Below, piece after piece: positions 1-6,367 of a stretch of DNA of 6,486 nucleotides (the stretch's first letter is position 1; each line of letters opens with the position of its first letter). The position numbers and the translations under genes were made by a program. Below the pieces are notes generated by a model. It made no database searches, was not told the DNA's origin, and saw only the letters and a list, made by a program, of their open reading frames with translations. Origin of the DNA: Roseovarius sp. UBA6217 (GTDB taxonomy: Bacteria > Pseudomonadota > Alphaproteobacteria > Rhodobacterales > Rhodobacteraceae); assembly GCA_002421985.1 (NCBI GenBank), contig DISF01000069.1:1-6486 (forward strand), in the 5' to 3' direction.

Positions 1-40
1 GAAAAGAGTCGCAAGCAGTTTTTTCGCCTCTCGTCATGTT

Positions 41-49
41 TTTTACACA
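41..49 (+). promoter_or_regulatory. Relaxed-consensus DnaA box
   Basis: TTTTACACA fits the relaxed DnaA consensus TTWTNCACA exactly. It has the same orientation as the perfect box at 163-171 and lies inside the AT-rich part of the left edge. A third near match, TTTTGCACC at 99-107, fails only at the last base. Chance occurrence in T-rich DNA is quite possible. Confidence 0.25.
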
Positions 50-137
50 AATCCCGATTTTATCCTGAAATTAACTGGTTAAGGGATGGTTCGGCAAGTT
101 TTGCACCCGCTTTGCGCAACATTGTTTCTCTCTCCGC

Positions 138-153
138 CGCACGAGCGCGTGCG
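138..153. terminator. Small GC hairpin downstream of the msr operon
   Basis: CGCACG and CGTGCG can form a perfect 6-bp stem around the 4-base loop AGCG. It lies about 70 bases past the stop of the last minus-strand gene, where a transcript end would be expected. No T-tract follows on either strand, so it is not a canonical intrinsic terminator. It may only stall or protect the 3' end, or be fortuitous in GC-rich DNA. Confidence 0.15.
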
Positions 154-162
154 CTGCCGGAC

Positions 163-171
163 TTATCCACA
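163..171 (+). promoter_or_regulatory. Perfect DnaA box
   Basis: The sequence TTATCCACA is an exact match to the canonical high-affinity DnaA box. It stands in a non-coding stretch, 52 bases beyond the stop of the cysteine-rich small gene. A single 9-mer can occur by chance, but this one sits in GC-rich DNA close to an AT-rich segment and a second, relaxed box. It could be part of an origin, a DnaA-regulated promoter or a DnaA-titrating site. Confidence 0.4.
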
Positions 172-223
172 GACGGGCCTTGGAAACGAGGTTTGTCCCC
201 CAGATGCCCCATGGCGGGGGCCG

Positions 224-487
224 TCAATCACCCCCCTTCGCGAGTCGTTTGGCCAGGAACAAAAGCAAGTTGCGATTCGGGCAATAGGCGGGCGGCAGGG
301 CCCTCGCCTCTGGCCGACCGAGTTTCCTGCGGCAATCCTCGGGTTCGGAACATGCGGCGCAGCGCCGCATCAACCGCGTGATATCCTCCGGCGAAAGACC
401 AATGGCCGCCCGATCGCGAATGATCTCGAGCCCAAGCGCGCGTGCCATCCGCTGCATCAGCCCATCATAACCCGGTGGTCTTTTCAT
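224..487 (-). CDS. Small four-cysteine protein, DUF6455-like
   Basis: An 87-residue protein with no signal peptide or membrane segment. An N-terminal helical part (LMQRMARALGLE, residues 10-21) leads into the motif RRCAAC (41-46), then C52 and finally a PPAYCPN segment (65-71). The spacing is C43-x2-C46-x5-C52-x16-C69. This layout resembles the DUF6455 proteins I associate with Rhodobacterales; the function is not known to me. Four spaced cysteines suggest zinc or an Fe-S cluster, but that is inference. The ATG start is supported by AAAGGAG at 495-501, 7 bases upstream. It starts 27 bases after the msrQ stop on the same strand, so it probably belongs to the msrPQ transcript. That context would fit a redox-linked or metal-binding role, but nothing proves it. 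Confidence 0.8.
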   Translation of the reverse strand: MKRPPGYDGLMQRMARALGLEIIRDRAAIGLSPEDITRLMRRCAACSEPEDCRRKLGRPEARALPPAYCPNRNLLLFLAKRLAKGGD

Positions 488-514
488 CGCGCCGCTCCTT
501 TCCCGAGAATCAGC

Positions 515-1120
515 CTAGCGCGTGCGCCTTTCCAAACTCTTACTATCCGGCAGCCGCAGCGCCAGCAGCGCGAAGATCACCGCCAGATAGGCCAGCGGCT
601 CGATCTGAAAGCCCTTGGAGAGCCAGATGAAATGCACCACTCCCAGCACCGCCACCGCATAGGTCAGCCGGTGGAGCCGCCGCCAGCGCGCCCCAAGCCA
701 CCGCACCGCCCGGTCATTGGAGGTGAGCGCCAGCGGGATCATCAGCACAAACGCCACCATCCCGACCGTCACATAGGGCCGCTTGACGATATCGGCCCAG
801 ATGCGCCCCGCGTCCTGCACATCGAGAAACAGCCACACCGCCAGGTGCAGGCAGACATATGAGAAGGCCAGCAGCCCTATGGCACGGCGAAACCGAAGCA
901 GATTCACGCCCAGGTATCGGCGCAGCGGTGTCAGGCACAGCCCGATAATGAGCAGTTGCAGCGCGATCTCGCCCAACTCGCGCTCCAGCGCCTTGATCGG
1001 CTCTGCCCCAAGCCCGCCGGTCGCGCCCCGATAGATCAGCCAGGGCGCGACCCAGCCATAACCGAGCCAGACGGCCCAGACCGGCACCAGACGCGCCAGC
1101 GCGTTGATCCGGTCGCGCAT
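515..1120 (-). CDS. msrQ: MsrQ, haem-binding membrane subunit of methionine sulfoxide reductase
   Basis: A 201-residue inner-membrane protein of the MsrQ (YedZ) family, part of the ferric-reductase-like transmembrane group. It carries electrons from the cytoplasmic side or quinone pool through haem b to periplasmic MsrP. Six hydrophobic segments are visible, roughly at residues 10-30, 48-66, 79-99, 115-134, 150-168 and 172-190. Histidines H92, H150 and H163 line up with the haem-ligand histidines of the E. coli protein (about 91, 151 and 164), and the RRLHRLTY segment (147-154) is typical. Length is normal for the family. The ATG lies 2 bases after the msrP stop, with only a weak TGAGG just before it, so translational coupling to msrP is likely. 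No alternative identification seems plausible. Confidence 0.95.
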   Translation of the reverse strand: MRDRINALARLVPVWAVWLGYGWVAPWLIYRGATGGLGAEPIKALERELGEIALQLLIIGLCLTPLRRYLGVNLLRFRRAIGLLAFSYVCLHLAVWLFLDVQDAGRIWADIVKRPYVTVGMVAFVLMIPLALTSNDRAVRWLGARWRRLHRLTYAVAVLGVVHFIWLSKGFQIEPLAYLAVIFALLALRLPDSKSLERRTR

Positions 1121-1122
1121 CC

Positions 1123-2022
1123 TCAGAAATACGTCTTGAGGTCCATGCCCGCGTATAGCCCCGCCACCTCATCGGCATAGCCGTTGAACATGAGCGTCGG
1201 CTCGCGGCGCGCGAACAGCCCGCCCCCGATGCGCCGCTCGGTAGCCTGTGACCAGCGGGGATGATCCACCTCGGGGTTCACGTTGGAATAAAACCCGTAT
1301 TCGCGCGGGTTGGCCTTGTTCCAGCTTGTCGGCGGCTCGGTATCCGTCAGCGTGATGCGCACCACCGATTTGATCGACTTGAAGCCGTATTTCCACGGCA
1401 CCACAAGCCGCAGCGGCGCGCCGTTCTGGTTGGGGATGTCGCGGCCATAAATGCCCGTGGCCATGATGGTGAGCGGGTGCAGCGCCTCATCGAGCCGCAG
1501 CCCCTCGACATAGGGCCAATCCAGCACCGGGTAGCGCACACCGGGCATTTCCTCGGGGCGCAGCACCGTCTCGAAGGCCACGTATTTCGCCCCCGCCTGC
1601 ACCCCCGCCATATCGAGCAGATCGGCAAGCTCGAACCCGTTCCACGGCACCACCATCGACCACGCCTCGACACAGCGGAACCGGTAGATCCGCTCCTCTA
1701 TGGTCATGCGCGCCATGATGTCGGCGAAGTCATAATCGCCGGGGCGGTCCACCAGCCCGTCGATGCGCAGGCTCCACGGTTGAACGGTCAGCCGATGGGC
1801 ATGGCGCGCCGGGTCGCCCTTGTCGGTGCCGAACTCGTAATAATTGTTGTAAGAGGTGATATCCTCCCAGGCATTCGGCTCGGGCACCTTGGCCCGCGCC
1901 GCACGCCCCGTGCCAACAAGGCCCAGCCCCGCCGCGCCCGCGATCACCTGACGGCGATCGAGATAGACCGCCTCTGGCGTCACATCGCGCGCGCGCAGGT
2001 CATTCTTCCAGCGGTTTGCCAT
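1123..2022 (-). CDS. msrP: MsrP, periplasmic protein-methionine-sulfoxide reductase, molybdopterin subunit
   Basis: A 299-residue molybdopterin oxidoreductase (MsrP/YedY) that reduces methionine sulfoxide in oxidised periplasmic proteins, using electrons from MsrQ. An N-terminal Tat signal has the twin arginines R23-R24 (LDRRQVIAGAAG), a hydrophobic stretch to about residue 37 and a likely cleavage after the ARA at 42-44. C117 in the RFRCVEAWSMVVPW segment is the expected Mo-coordinating cysteine. Other family signatures are YNNYYEFG (58-65), YVEGLRLDEA (171-180), VPWKYGFKSIKS (208-219) and DHPRWSQATER (253-263). The C-terminus ends normally. I chose the ATG at 2022: a GTG two codons further up lies inside the AGGAGGTG ribosome binding site and is unlikely to be used. 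It is followed 2 bases later by msrQ. Confidence 0.96.
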   Translation of the reverse strand: MANRWKNDLRARDVTPEAVYLDRRQVIAGAAGLGLVGTGRAARAKVPEPNAWEDITSYNNYYEFGTDKGDPARHAHRLTVQPWSLRIDGLVDRPGDYDFADIMARMTIEERIYRFRCVEAWSMVVPWNGFELADLLDMAGVQAGAKYVAFETVLRPEEMPGVRYPVLDWPYVEGLRLDEALHPLTIMATGIYGRDIPNQNGAPLRLVVPWKYGFKSIKSVVRITLTDTEPPTSWNKANPREYGFYSNVNPEVDHPRWSQATERRIGGGLFARREPTLMFNGYADEVAGLYAGMDLKTYF

Positions 2023-2025
2023 CGT

Positions 2026-2033
2026 CACCTCCT
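2026..2033 (-). promoter_or_regulatory. Ribosome binding site of msrP
   Basis: AGGAGGTG on the minus strand is an almost perfect Shine-Dalgarno. The AGGAGG core is 5 bases from the ATG at 2022. It decides the start: the upstream in-frame GTG overlaps the site itself. Its strength suggests that msrP is translated independently of the gene before it. Confidence 0.8.
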
Positions 2034-2091
2034 GATCTGATACCGAAGATATAGCGGGCGATGCGCACCGGACCAGCCGCCAGCCCCCCGC

Positions 2092-3585
2092 TCACACGCC
2101 TGCGTCGGCGTTGTAACTCGGGCGGATCTCGTTGAAGCGGATCGAGGTGCCATCGGCCTGCACCAGCCGCACATGCCGCCGCCGCATCTGGCGCGGCTCT
2201 GTCACACCGACGGAATGGGCGATGGTCTCCACCTCCTTGATGACGGATTTGGCGTAATTGGCCACCTTCACATACTTGTCCTCCACAACAAGCCCGCGTT
2301 GAAGGTAGGGATCATGGGTGGTGATGCCCGTCGGGCAGGTGTTCTTGTTGCATTTGAGCGCCTGGATACAGCCAAGCGCGAACATGAAGCCGCGCGCCGA
2401 GGTGACGAAATCGGCACCCGCGCAGATCGCCCAGGCCACATCGCCGGGATTGACCAGCTTGCCGCTGGCGATCATGCGGATACGGTCCTTGAGGCCGTAA
2501 CGGTCGCGCAGGTCCACGATGCGCGGCAGCGCGTCGCGCAGCGGCATTCCCACAAGGTCCATCAGCGGCATGGGTGCCGCCCCGGTGCCGCCTTCGCCGC
2601 CGTCGATGGTGATGAAATCGGGCGCGCACTCCGCCCCGCGCTCGGCCACCATCTCGAAAAACGGCTCCCATGCCTGCGACGTGCCGATCACCGTCTTGAA
2701 ACCGACAGGCCGCCCCGTCACATCGCGGATGTGGCAGATCATGTCGAGCAGATCGCCGAAATCATCCACCTCGGCGTGGCGGTTGGGCGAAATGCTGTCC
2801 TGCCCCACAGGAATACCGCGAATCCGCGCCACCTCGGCATCAACCTTGGCACCGGGCAGGATCCCGCCCTTGCCGGGCTTGGCACCCTGCGCCAGCTTGA
2901 TCTCGAACATCCTGACGCAAGGATGATCCGACACCTCGCGCAGTTTCTCGTCCGACAGCCGCCCCTCGGCATCGCGCACGCCATATTTCGCCGTGCCGAT
3001 CTGATAGACGATGTCGCAATTGCCCGTCAGGTGATAGGGGCTGAGGCCCCCCTCGCCGGTATTGAGCCATATCCCCGCCTTGGCCGCCCCCCGGCTCAGC
3101 GCCTCGACGGCGGGCCGCGAGATCGCGCCATAGCTCATGCCGGATATGTTGAAGATGGATTTCGCCTTGTAGGGGATCGCCGCCCCCGGCCCGATCTCCA
3201 TCGGCGCGGTGACGGCGCACTGATCGTCGAGCGGTGGAAACACCGCCGGCACGAAAATCGGCGTGCCCGGCACATTCAGGTTGCGGGTCGAGCCGAAGGC
3301 GATGGTGTTGCCCTGGCCTGTTGTCGCATGTTTCACCCAGTCGCGCTGCGCGCGGTTGAACGGCATTTCCTCGCGGTCCATCGCAAAGAAATACTGGCGA
3401 AAGAACTCGCCCAGCTTGGTGAACAGCCCGCGAAAGCGCCCGATCACAGGATAGTTGCGGCGAATCGCGTCGCCCGGCTGCACCCGGTCGATGACATAGA
3501 GCAGCAGCACCCCAAGCATCGCGGTTCCCAGAAAGACCACGAACAAAAGCGCCAGAATTTCAAGAATCTGCGTCACATACCCCAT
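2092..3585 (-). CDS. Membrane-anchored FMN-binding glutamate-synthase-like protein
   Basis: A 497-residue protein with one hydrophobic segment at about residues 8-32, a basic linker, then a glutamate synthase FMN/Fe-S core. Visible GltB-type motifs are GEGGLSPYH (177-185), KLAQGAKPGKGGILPGAKV (230-248), SISPNRHAEVDD (264-275), IDGGEGGTGAAP (327-338) and a CNKNTCPTG segment (412-420). C406, C412 and C417 have the C-x5-C-x4-C spacing of the 3Fe-4S cluster in glutamate synthases. There is no N-terminal glutaminase domain and no NADPH-binding subunit nearby, so true glutamate synthase activity is uncertain; it may use ammonia or an amine, or do something else. The ATG at 3585 is preferred: GGAAGGGA lies 5 bases upstream and the membrane segment follows at once. 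An in-frame GTG at 3702 and ATG at 3669 lack such support. It precedes msrP by 69 bases on the same strand. Confidence 0.9.
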   Translation of the reverse strand: MGYVTQILEILALLFVVFLGTAMLGVLLLYVIDRVQPGDAIRRNYPVIGRFRGLFTKLGEFFRQYFFAMDREEMPFNRAQRDWVKHATTGQGNTIAFGSTRNLNVPGTPIFVPAVFPPLDDQCAVTAPMEIGPGAAIPYKAKSIFNISGMSYGAISRPAVEALSRGAAKAGIWLNTGEGGLSPYHLTGNCDIVYQIGTAKYGVRDAEGRLSDEKLREVSDHPCVRMFEIKLAQGAKPGKGGILPGAKVDAEVARIRGIPVGQDSISPNRHAEVDDFGDLLDMICHIRDVTGRPVGFKTVIGTSQAWEPFFEMVAERGAECAPDFITIDGGEGGTGAAPMPLMDLVGMPLRDALPRIVDLRDRYGLKDRIRMIASGKLVNPGDVAWAICAGADFVTSARGFMFALGCIQALKCNKNTCPTGITTHDPYLQRGLVVEDKYVKVANYAKSVIKEVETIAHSVGVTEPRQMRRRHVRLVQADGTSIRFNEIRPSYNADAGV

Positions 3586-3590
3586 AATGG

Positions 3591-3598
3591 TCCCTTCC
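3591..3598 (-). promoter_or_regulatory. Ribosome binding site of the glutamate-synthase-like gene
   Basis: GGAAGGGA on the minus strand, 5 bases from the ATG at 3585. It supports the 497-residue form over the 39-residue longer reading that would begin at GTG 3702. Confidence 0.55.
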
Positions 3599-3806
3599 GA
3601 TCCACTTTGCCCGACGCGCCCGGCCCCGGCGGCGGGCAGCACCACCTTGATGTAGGCTTGGGCAGGCATGTTTGTCCACGTTGCTGCGCGCGGGACGGCC
3701 ACACAAGCGCGGCATTTGCCAACGCCCTCACCACCGCTGCGAGCCCGGCCAACGCTATCCGCTCTGGACCAGCACGGCGTGTCGTGCCAAACCGGGCCTT
3801 GTCGTC

Positions 3807-3815
3807 AGGAGAAGG
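3807..3815 (+). promoter_or_regulatory. Ribosome binding site of fcl
   Basis: AGGAGAAGG lies 7 bases before the ATG at 3823. It fixes the start of fcl, although the reading frame stays open for a long way upstream. A TTG codon directly before the ATG is in frame but less likely. Confidence 0.65.
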
Positions 3816-3822
3816 CAGGTTG

Positions 3823-4794
3823 ATGCCGAAAATCTACGTTGCAGGCCATCGCGGCATGGTTGGAGGCGCGATCTTGCGCGCTCTGGAGGCGCGGCGCGCG
3901 CGGGGTGAAGAGATCACGCTTGTCACCGCGACCCATGCCGAGCTTGACCTCACGGATCAGGCGGCGGTCGCGGGTTTCATGCACGATCACCGCCCCGACA
4001 TGGTGATCCTCGCGGCGGCCAGGGTGGGCGGCATCCACGCCAACAACACCTATCCGGCGGATTTCATCTATGAAAACCTGATGATCGAATGCAACGTGAT
4101 CCATCAGGCCTATCGCGCGGGCGTGCGGCGGCTGTTGCAGCTTGGCTCAAGCTGCATCTACCCGCGCGAGGCCCCGCAGCCGATGGCCGAGGACGCGCTT
4201 CTGACCGGCACGCTCGAGCCCACGAACGAGCCCTACGCCATCGCCAAGATCGCGGGCATCAAGCTTTGCGAAAGCTACAACCGCCAGCATGGCACCGATT
4301 ACCGCTCTGTCATGCCCACCAATCTCTACGGGCCGGGTGACAATTTCCACCCCGAGAATTCCCACGTCCTGCCCGCGCTTATCCGGCGTTTTCACGAGGC
4401 GGCAAAGGCGGGGCAAGAGGAGGTGGTGATCTGGGGCACCGGAAAGCCAAGGCGTGAATTCCTGCATGTCGATGACATGGCCCGCGCATCGCTTTTCGTG
4501 CTCGATCTCGACCGCGCCACATATGAGGCCAACACGCAACCGATGCTGAGCCATATCAACGTGGGCACCGGCGAGGATATTGCCATTCTCGACCTCGCTC
4601 AGATGGTGGCGCGGGTGACGGGTTATCAAGGCCGGATCGCCACCGACCCGTCAAAGCCCGACGGCACCATGCGCAAGCTGATGGATGTGAGCCGGCTGGC
4701 GGATATGGGCTGGCGGGCGCGGATCCGTCTGCAAGAGGGGCTTGAAGAGAGCTATCGCTGGTTTCTCGACAATCAGGACAGGTTTCGCGGCTGA
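3823..4794 (+). CDS. fcl: GDP-L-fucose synthase
   Basis: A 323-residue short-chain dehydrogenase/reductase that converts GDP-4-keto-6-deoxy-mannose to GDP-L-fucose by 3,5-epimerisation and NADPH-dependent reduction, in the cytoplasm. The Rossmann motif GHRGMVG (8-14) opens the protein. The catalytic set is complete: S109 and C111 in LGSSCIYP, the Y138-x3-K142 pair in EPYAIAKIAG, and H181 in ENSHVLPAL. Each is two residues beyond its E. coli counterpart (S107, C109, Y136, K140, H179). The PTNLYGPGDNFHP (165-177) and REFLHVDDMA (211-220) segments are also typical, and the length is normal. It is followed 24 bases later by manC, so the two are probably one operon. The gene for the preceding enzyme, Gmd, is absent here. 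A WcaG-type homologue acting on a related sugar is less likely given the near-identical core. Confidence 0.95.
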   Translation: MPKIYVAGHRGMVGGAILRALEARRARGEEITLVTATHAELDLTDQAAVAGFMHDHRPDMVILAAARVGGIHANNTYPADFIYENLMIECNVIHQAYRAGVRRLLQLGSSCIYPREAPQPMAEDALLTGTLEPTNEPYAIAKIAGIKLCESYNRQHGTDYRSVMPTNLYGPGDNFHPENSHVLPALIRRFHEAAKAGQEEVVIWGTGKPRREFLHVDDMARASLFVLDLDRATYEANTQPMLSHINVGTGEDIAILDLAQMVARVTGYQGRIATDPSKPDGTMRKLMDVSRLADMGWRARIRLQEGLEESYRWFLDNQDRFRG

Positions 4795-4818
4795 GGCCCG
4801 AACGAACAGGGGACGCGC

Positions 4819-6267
4819 ATGGCACAGGAAATTCACCCGCTTCTGCTTTGTGGCGGCTCGGGCACGCGGCTCTGGCCCTTGTCGCGCAAAAGCTACCCCA
4901 AGCAGTTCACCCGGCTCACCGGCACTGAGAGCCTGTTCCAGGCCTCTGCGCGGCGGCTGTCGGGGCCAGGCTTTGCCGCGCCCACGATCATCACCGGGTC
5001 CGATTACCGCTTTGTCGTGACCGAACAACTGGCCGCCGTCGAGATCGCCGCCGCCGCCACGCTGATCGAGCCGGAGGGGCGCAACACCGCCCCCGCGATC
5101 CTCGCCGCCGCGCTGGAGTTGCACGCCCGCGCGCCCGGCGCGCTGATGCTGGTGGCTCCCTCGGATCACGTCATCCCCGATGCGGCCGCGTTCCGCGCGG
5201 CGGTCATGGCGGCGGTGCCCGCGGCCGGGGCGGGGCGCATCGTGACCTTTGGCATCCGCCCCGACCGGCCCGAGACGGGCTATGGCTGGCTTGCCCTGAG
5301 CGCGGCCCCGCAGGACGGGTTTGCCCCGGTGCCGCAACCGCTCGATGGCTTTGTCGAAAAGCCCGATGCCGCGACGGCACAGGCGCTGCTCGCAGGCGGG
5401 ATGCACCTTTGGAACGCGGGCATTTTCCTCTTTTCCACCGAGGCGATCATCGCCGCGTTCGAGACCCATCAGCCCGCGATGCTGGCCTCTCTTCGCCGCG
5501 CCGTCGAGGGGGCCGCGCGCGATCTGCATTTCCTGCGCCTCGCGCCGGGGCCGTGGGCCGAATGCGACGAGATTTCCGTCGATTACGCGGTGATGGAGAA
5601 GGCCGACAACCTGACCGTCGTGCCTTATGGCGGCGCGTGGTCGGATCTTGGCGGCTGGGATGCCGTGTGGCGCGAGAGCGGCCCCGATGAGCGCGGCACC
5701 GTCACCTCCGGCCCTGCCACCGCGATTGATTGCGCGGGCACGCTCCTGCGCGCCGAGGACAGCCAGCAGGTGCTGGTGGGGATCGGCCTTGAGGATGTGA
5801 TCGCCGTGGCCATGCCCGATGCGGTGCTGGTCGCGCACAAGGACCGCGCGCAGGATGTGAAACAGGCGGTCGCGGCGCTCAAGGCCCAAGGCGCGAAACA
5901 GGCCGAGACCCTGCCGCGCGATTACCGCCCCTGGGGCTGGTTCGAGAGCCTCGCCACGGGCGGGCGCTTTCAGGTCAAGCGCATCCATGTCAATCCCGGC
6001 GCGGCGCTGTCGTTGCAAAGCCACCACCACCGCTCCGAGCACTGGATCGTCGTCGAGGGCACCGCCAAGGTGACCATCGACGACACGGTGACATTGGTGA
6101 CCGAGAACCAGTCGGTCTATATCCCGCTGGGCGCAGTGCACCGGATGGAAAACCCCGGCAAGGTGCCGATGGTCCTCATCGAGGTGCAGACCGGGGCCTA
6201 TCTTGGCGAGGACGACATCATCCGCTACGAGGATGTCTATGCCCGCGGCCAGGGGGCCAAGGGCTGA
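4819..6267 (+). CDS. manC: Mannose-1-phosphate guanylyltransferase / mannose-6-phosphate isomerase
   Basis: A 482-residue bifunctional enzyme of the ManC/AlgA/XanB type, making mannose-6-phosphate from fructose-6-phosphate and GDP-mannose from mannose-1-phosphate and GTP. The N-terminal nucleotidyltransferase domain has the signature CGGSGTRLWPLSRKSYPKQF (11-30) and the sugar-binding FVEKP (178-182). A linker of beta-helix type follows at about 290-345. The C-terminal type II isomerase cupin carries Q400-x-H402-x-H404-R-x-E407-H408-W409, the usual metal-binding set, and GAVHRMENPG (438-447). Both domains look intact and the length is normal. AGGGGA at 4808-4813 supports the ATG start. With fcl it supplies GDP-mannose for GDP-L-fucose or for a mannose-containing polysaccharide. 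The names manC, cpsB and algA are used interchangeably for such genes. Confidence 0.95.
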   Translation: MAQEIHPLLLCGGSGTRLWPLSRKSYPKQFTRLTGTESLFQASARRLSGPGFAAPTIITGSDYRFVVTEQLAAVEIAAAATLIEPEGRNTAPAILAAALELHARAPGALMLVAPSDHVIPDAAAFRAAVMAAVPAAGAGRIVTFGIRPDRPETGYGWLALSAAPQDGFAPVPQPLDGFVEKPDAATAQALLAGGMHLWNAGIFLFSTEAIIAAFETHQPAMLASLRRAVEGAARDLHFLRLAPGPWAECDEISVDYAVMEKADNLTVVPYGGAWSDLGGWDAVWRESGPDERGTVTSGPATAIDCAGTLLRAEDSQQVLVGIGLEDVIAVAMPDAVLVAHKDRAQDVKQAVAALKAQGAKQAETLPRDYRPWGWFESLATGGRFQVKRIHVNPGAALSLQSHHHRSEHWIVVEGTAKVTIDDTVTLVTENQSVYIPLGAVHRMENPGKVPMVLIEVQTGAYLGEDDIIRYEDVYARGQGAKG

Positions 6268-6367
6268 TCCTGCCAGCGGCCTTGTCAATTGACCGCCCTG
6301 ATGTCGCTCGCGAAGACGCTCCATGCGTCGCATCATCGTGTGACGATCTCCCGGCAGGCCTCTGCAT
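6268..6367. other. manC-IS junction, candidate IS end
   Basis: No gene of its own is visible here. TGTCAATTGACC begins at 6283, 16 bases after the manC stop; IS481-type elements usually begin with TGT, so this could be the transposon end, but the partner repeat is outside the window. Two adjacent dyads follow: ATGCG-T-CGCAT at 6323-6333 and ATCGT-GTG-ACGAT at 6335-6347. They might form a hairpin that ends transcription, though no T-run follows. Confidence 0.3.

Larger units (their letters stand above)
1..223. other. Non-coding left edge, AT-rich with DnaA-box-like sites
   Basis: I see no gene with plausible composition here. The first 85 bases or so are clearly richer in A and T than the rest of the window, with T-runs near 19-24 and 39-44. 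The stretch holds two DnaA-box-type sites, a 12-base dyad at 71-82, an 8-base palindrome TTGCGCAA at 112-119 and a GC hairpin at 138-153. It lies downstream of the minus-strand msr operon, so it is either its 3' spacer, the promoter region of an unseen gene to the left, or part of a replication-related locus. The window edge prevents a decision. Confidence 0.5.
3586..3822. other. Divergent intergenic region between the glutamate-synthase-like gene and fcl
   Basis: This spacer of 237 bases separates two outward-facing transcription units and should hold both promoters. I could not pick out a convincing -35/-10 pair on either strand. It contains a short inverted repeat, GCACG-N6-CGTGC, at 3772-3787, which ends 35 bases before the fcl start and could be an operator or a leader hairpin. 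No small gene with a believable start was found. Confidence 0.5.

Noticed and set aside
71..82. CtrA binding site
   Set aside because: The two TTAA half-sites are 4 bases apart; the established full CtrA site needs a 7-base gap.
1..223. CRISPR array, tRNA or small RNA gene in the left non-coding stretch
   Set aside because: No regularly spaced repeats and no cloverleaf-like or strongly structured segment with a promoter or terminator were seen.
86..862. A 258-codon plus-strand open frame over the left edge and msrQ
   Set aside because: It overlaps the four-cysteine gene and msrQ on the other strand, with Arg/Pro/His-rich composition and no recognisable domain.
2020..2028. GTG at 2028 as the start of msrP
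   Set aside because: The GTG is part of the AGGAGGTG ribosome binding site; the ATG six bases downstream has correct spacing.
3586..3702. N-terminal extension of the glutamate-synthase-like protein to GTG 3702 or ATG 3669
   Set aside because: No ribosome binding site precedes these codons, the added residues are not family-like, and the start at 3585 has a good site followed directly by the membrane segment.
2173..3822. Very long plus-strand open frame running in phase into fcl, as if fcl had a 550-residue N-terminal extension
   Set aside because: It lies antisense to the glutamate-synthase-like gene, its product has low-complexity His/Arg/Ala-rich composition, and fcl has its own ribosome binding site and a family-typical N-terminus at 3823. 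It is a shadow frame of GC-rich codon use.
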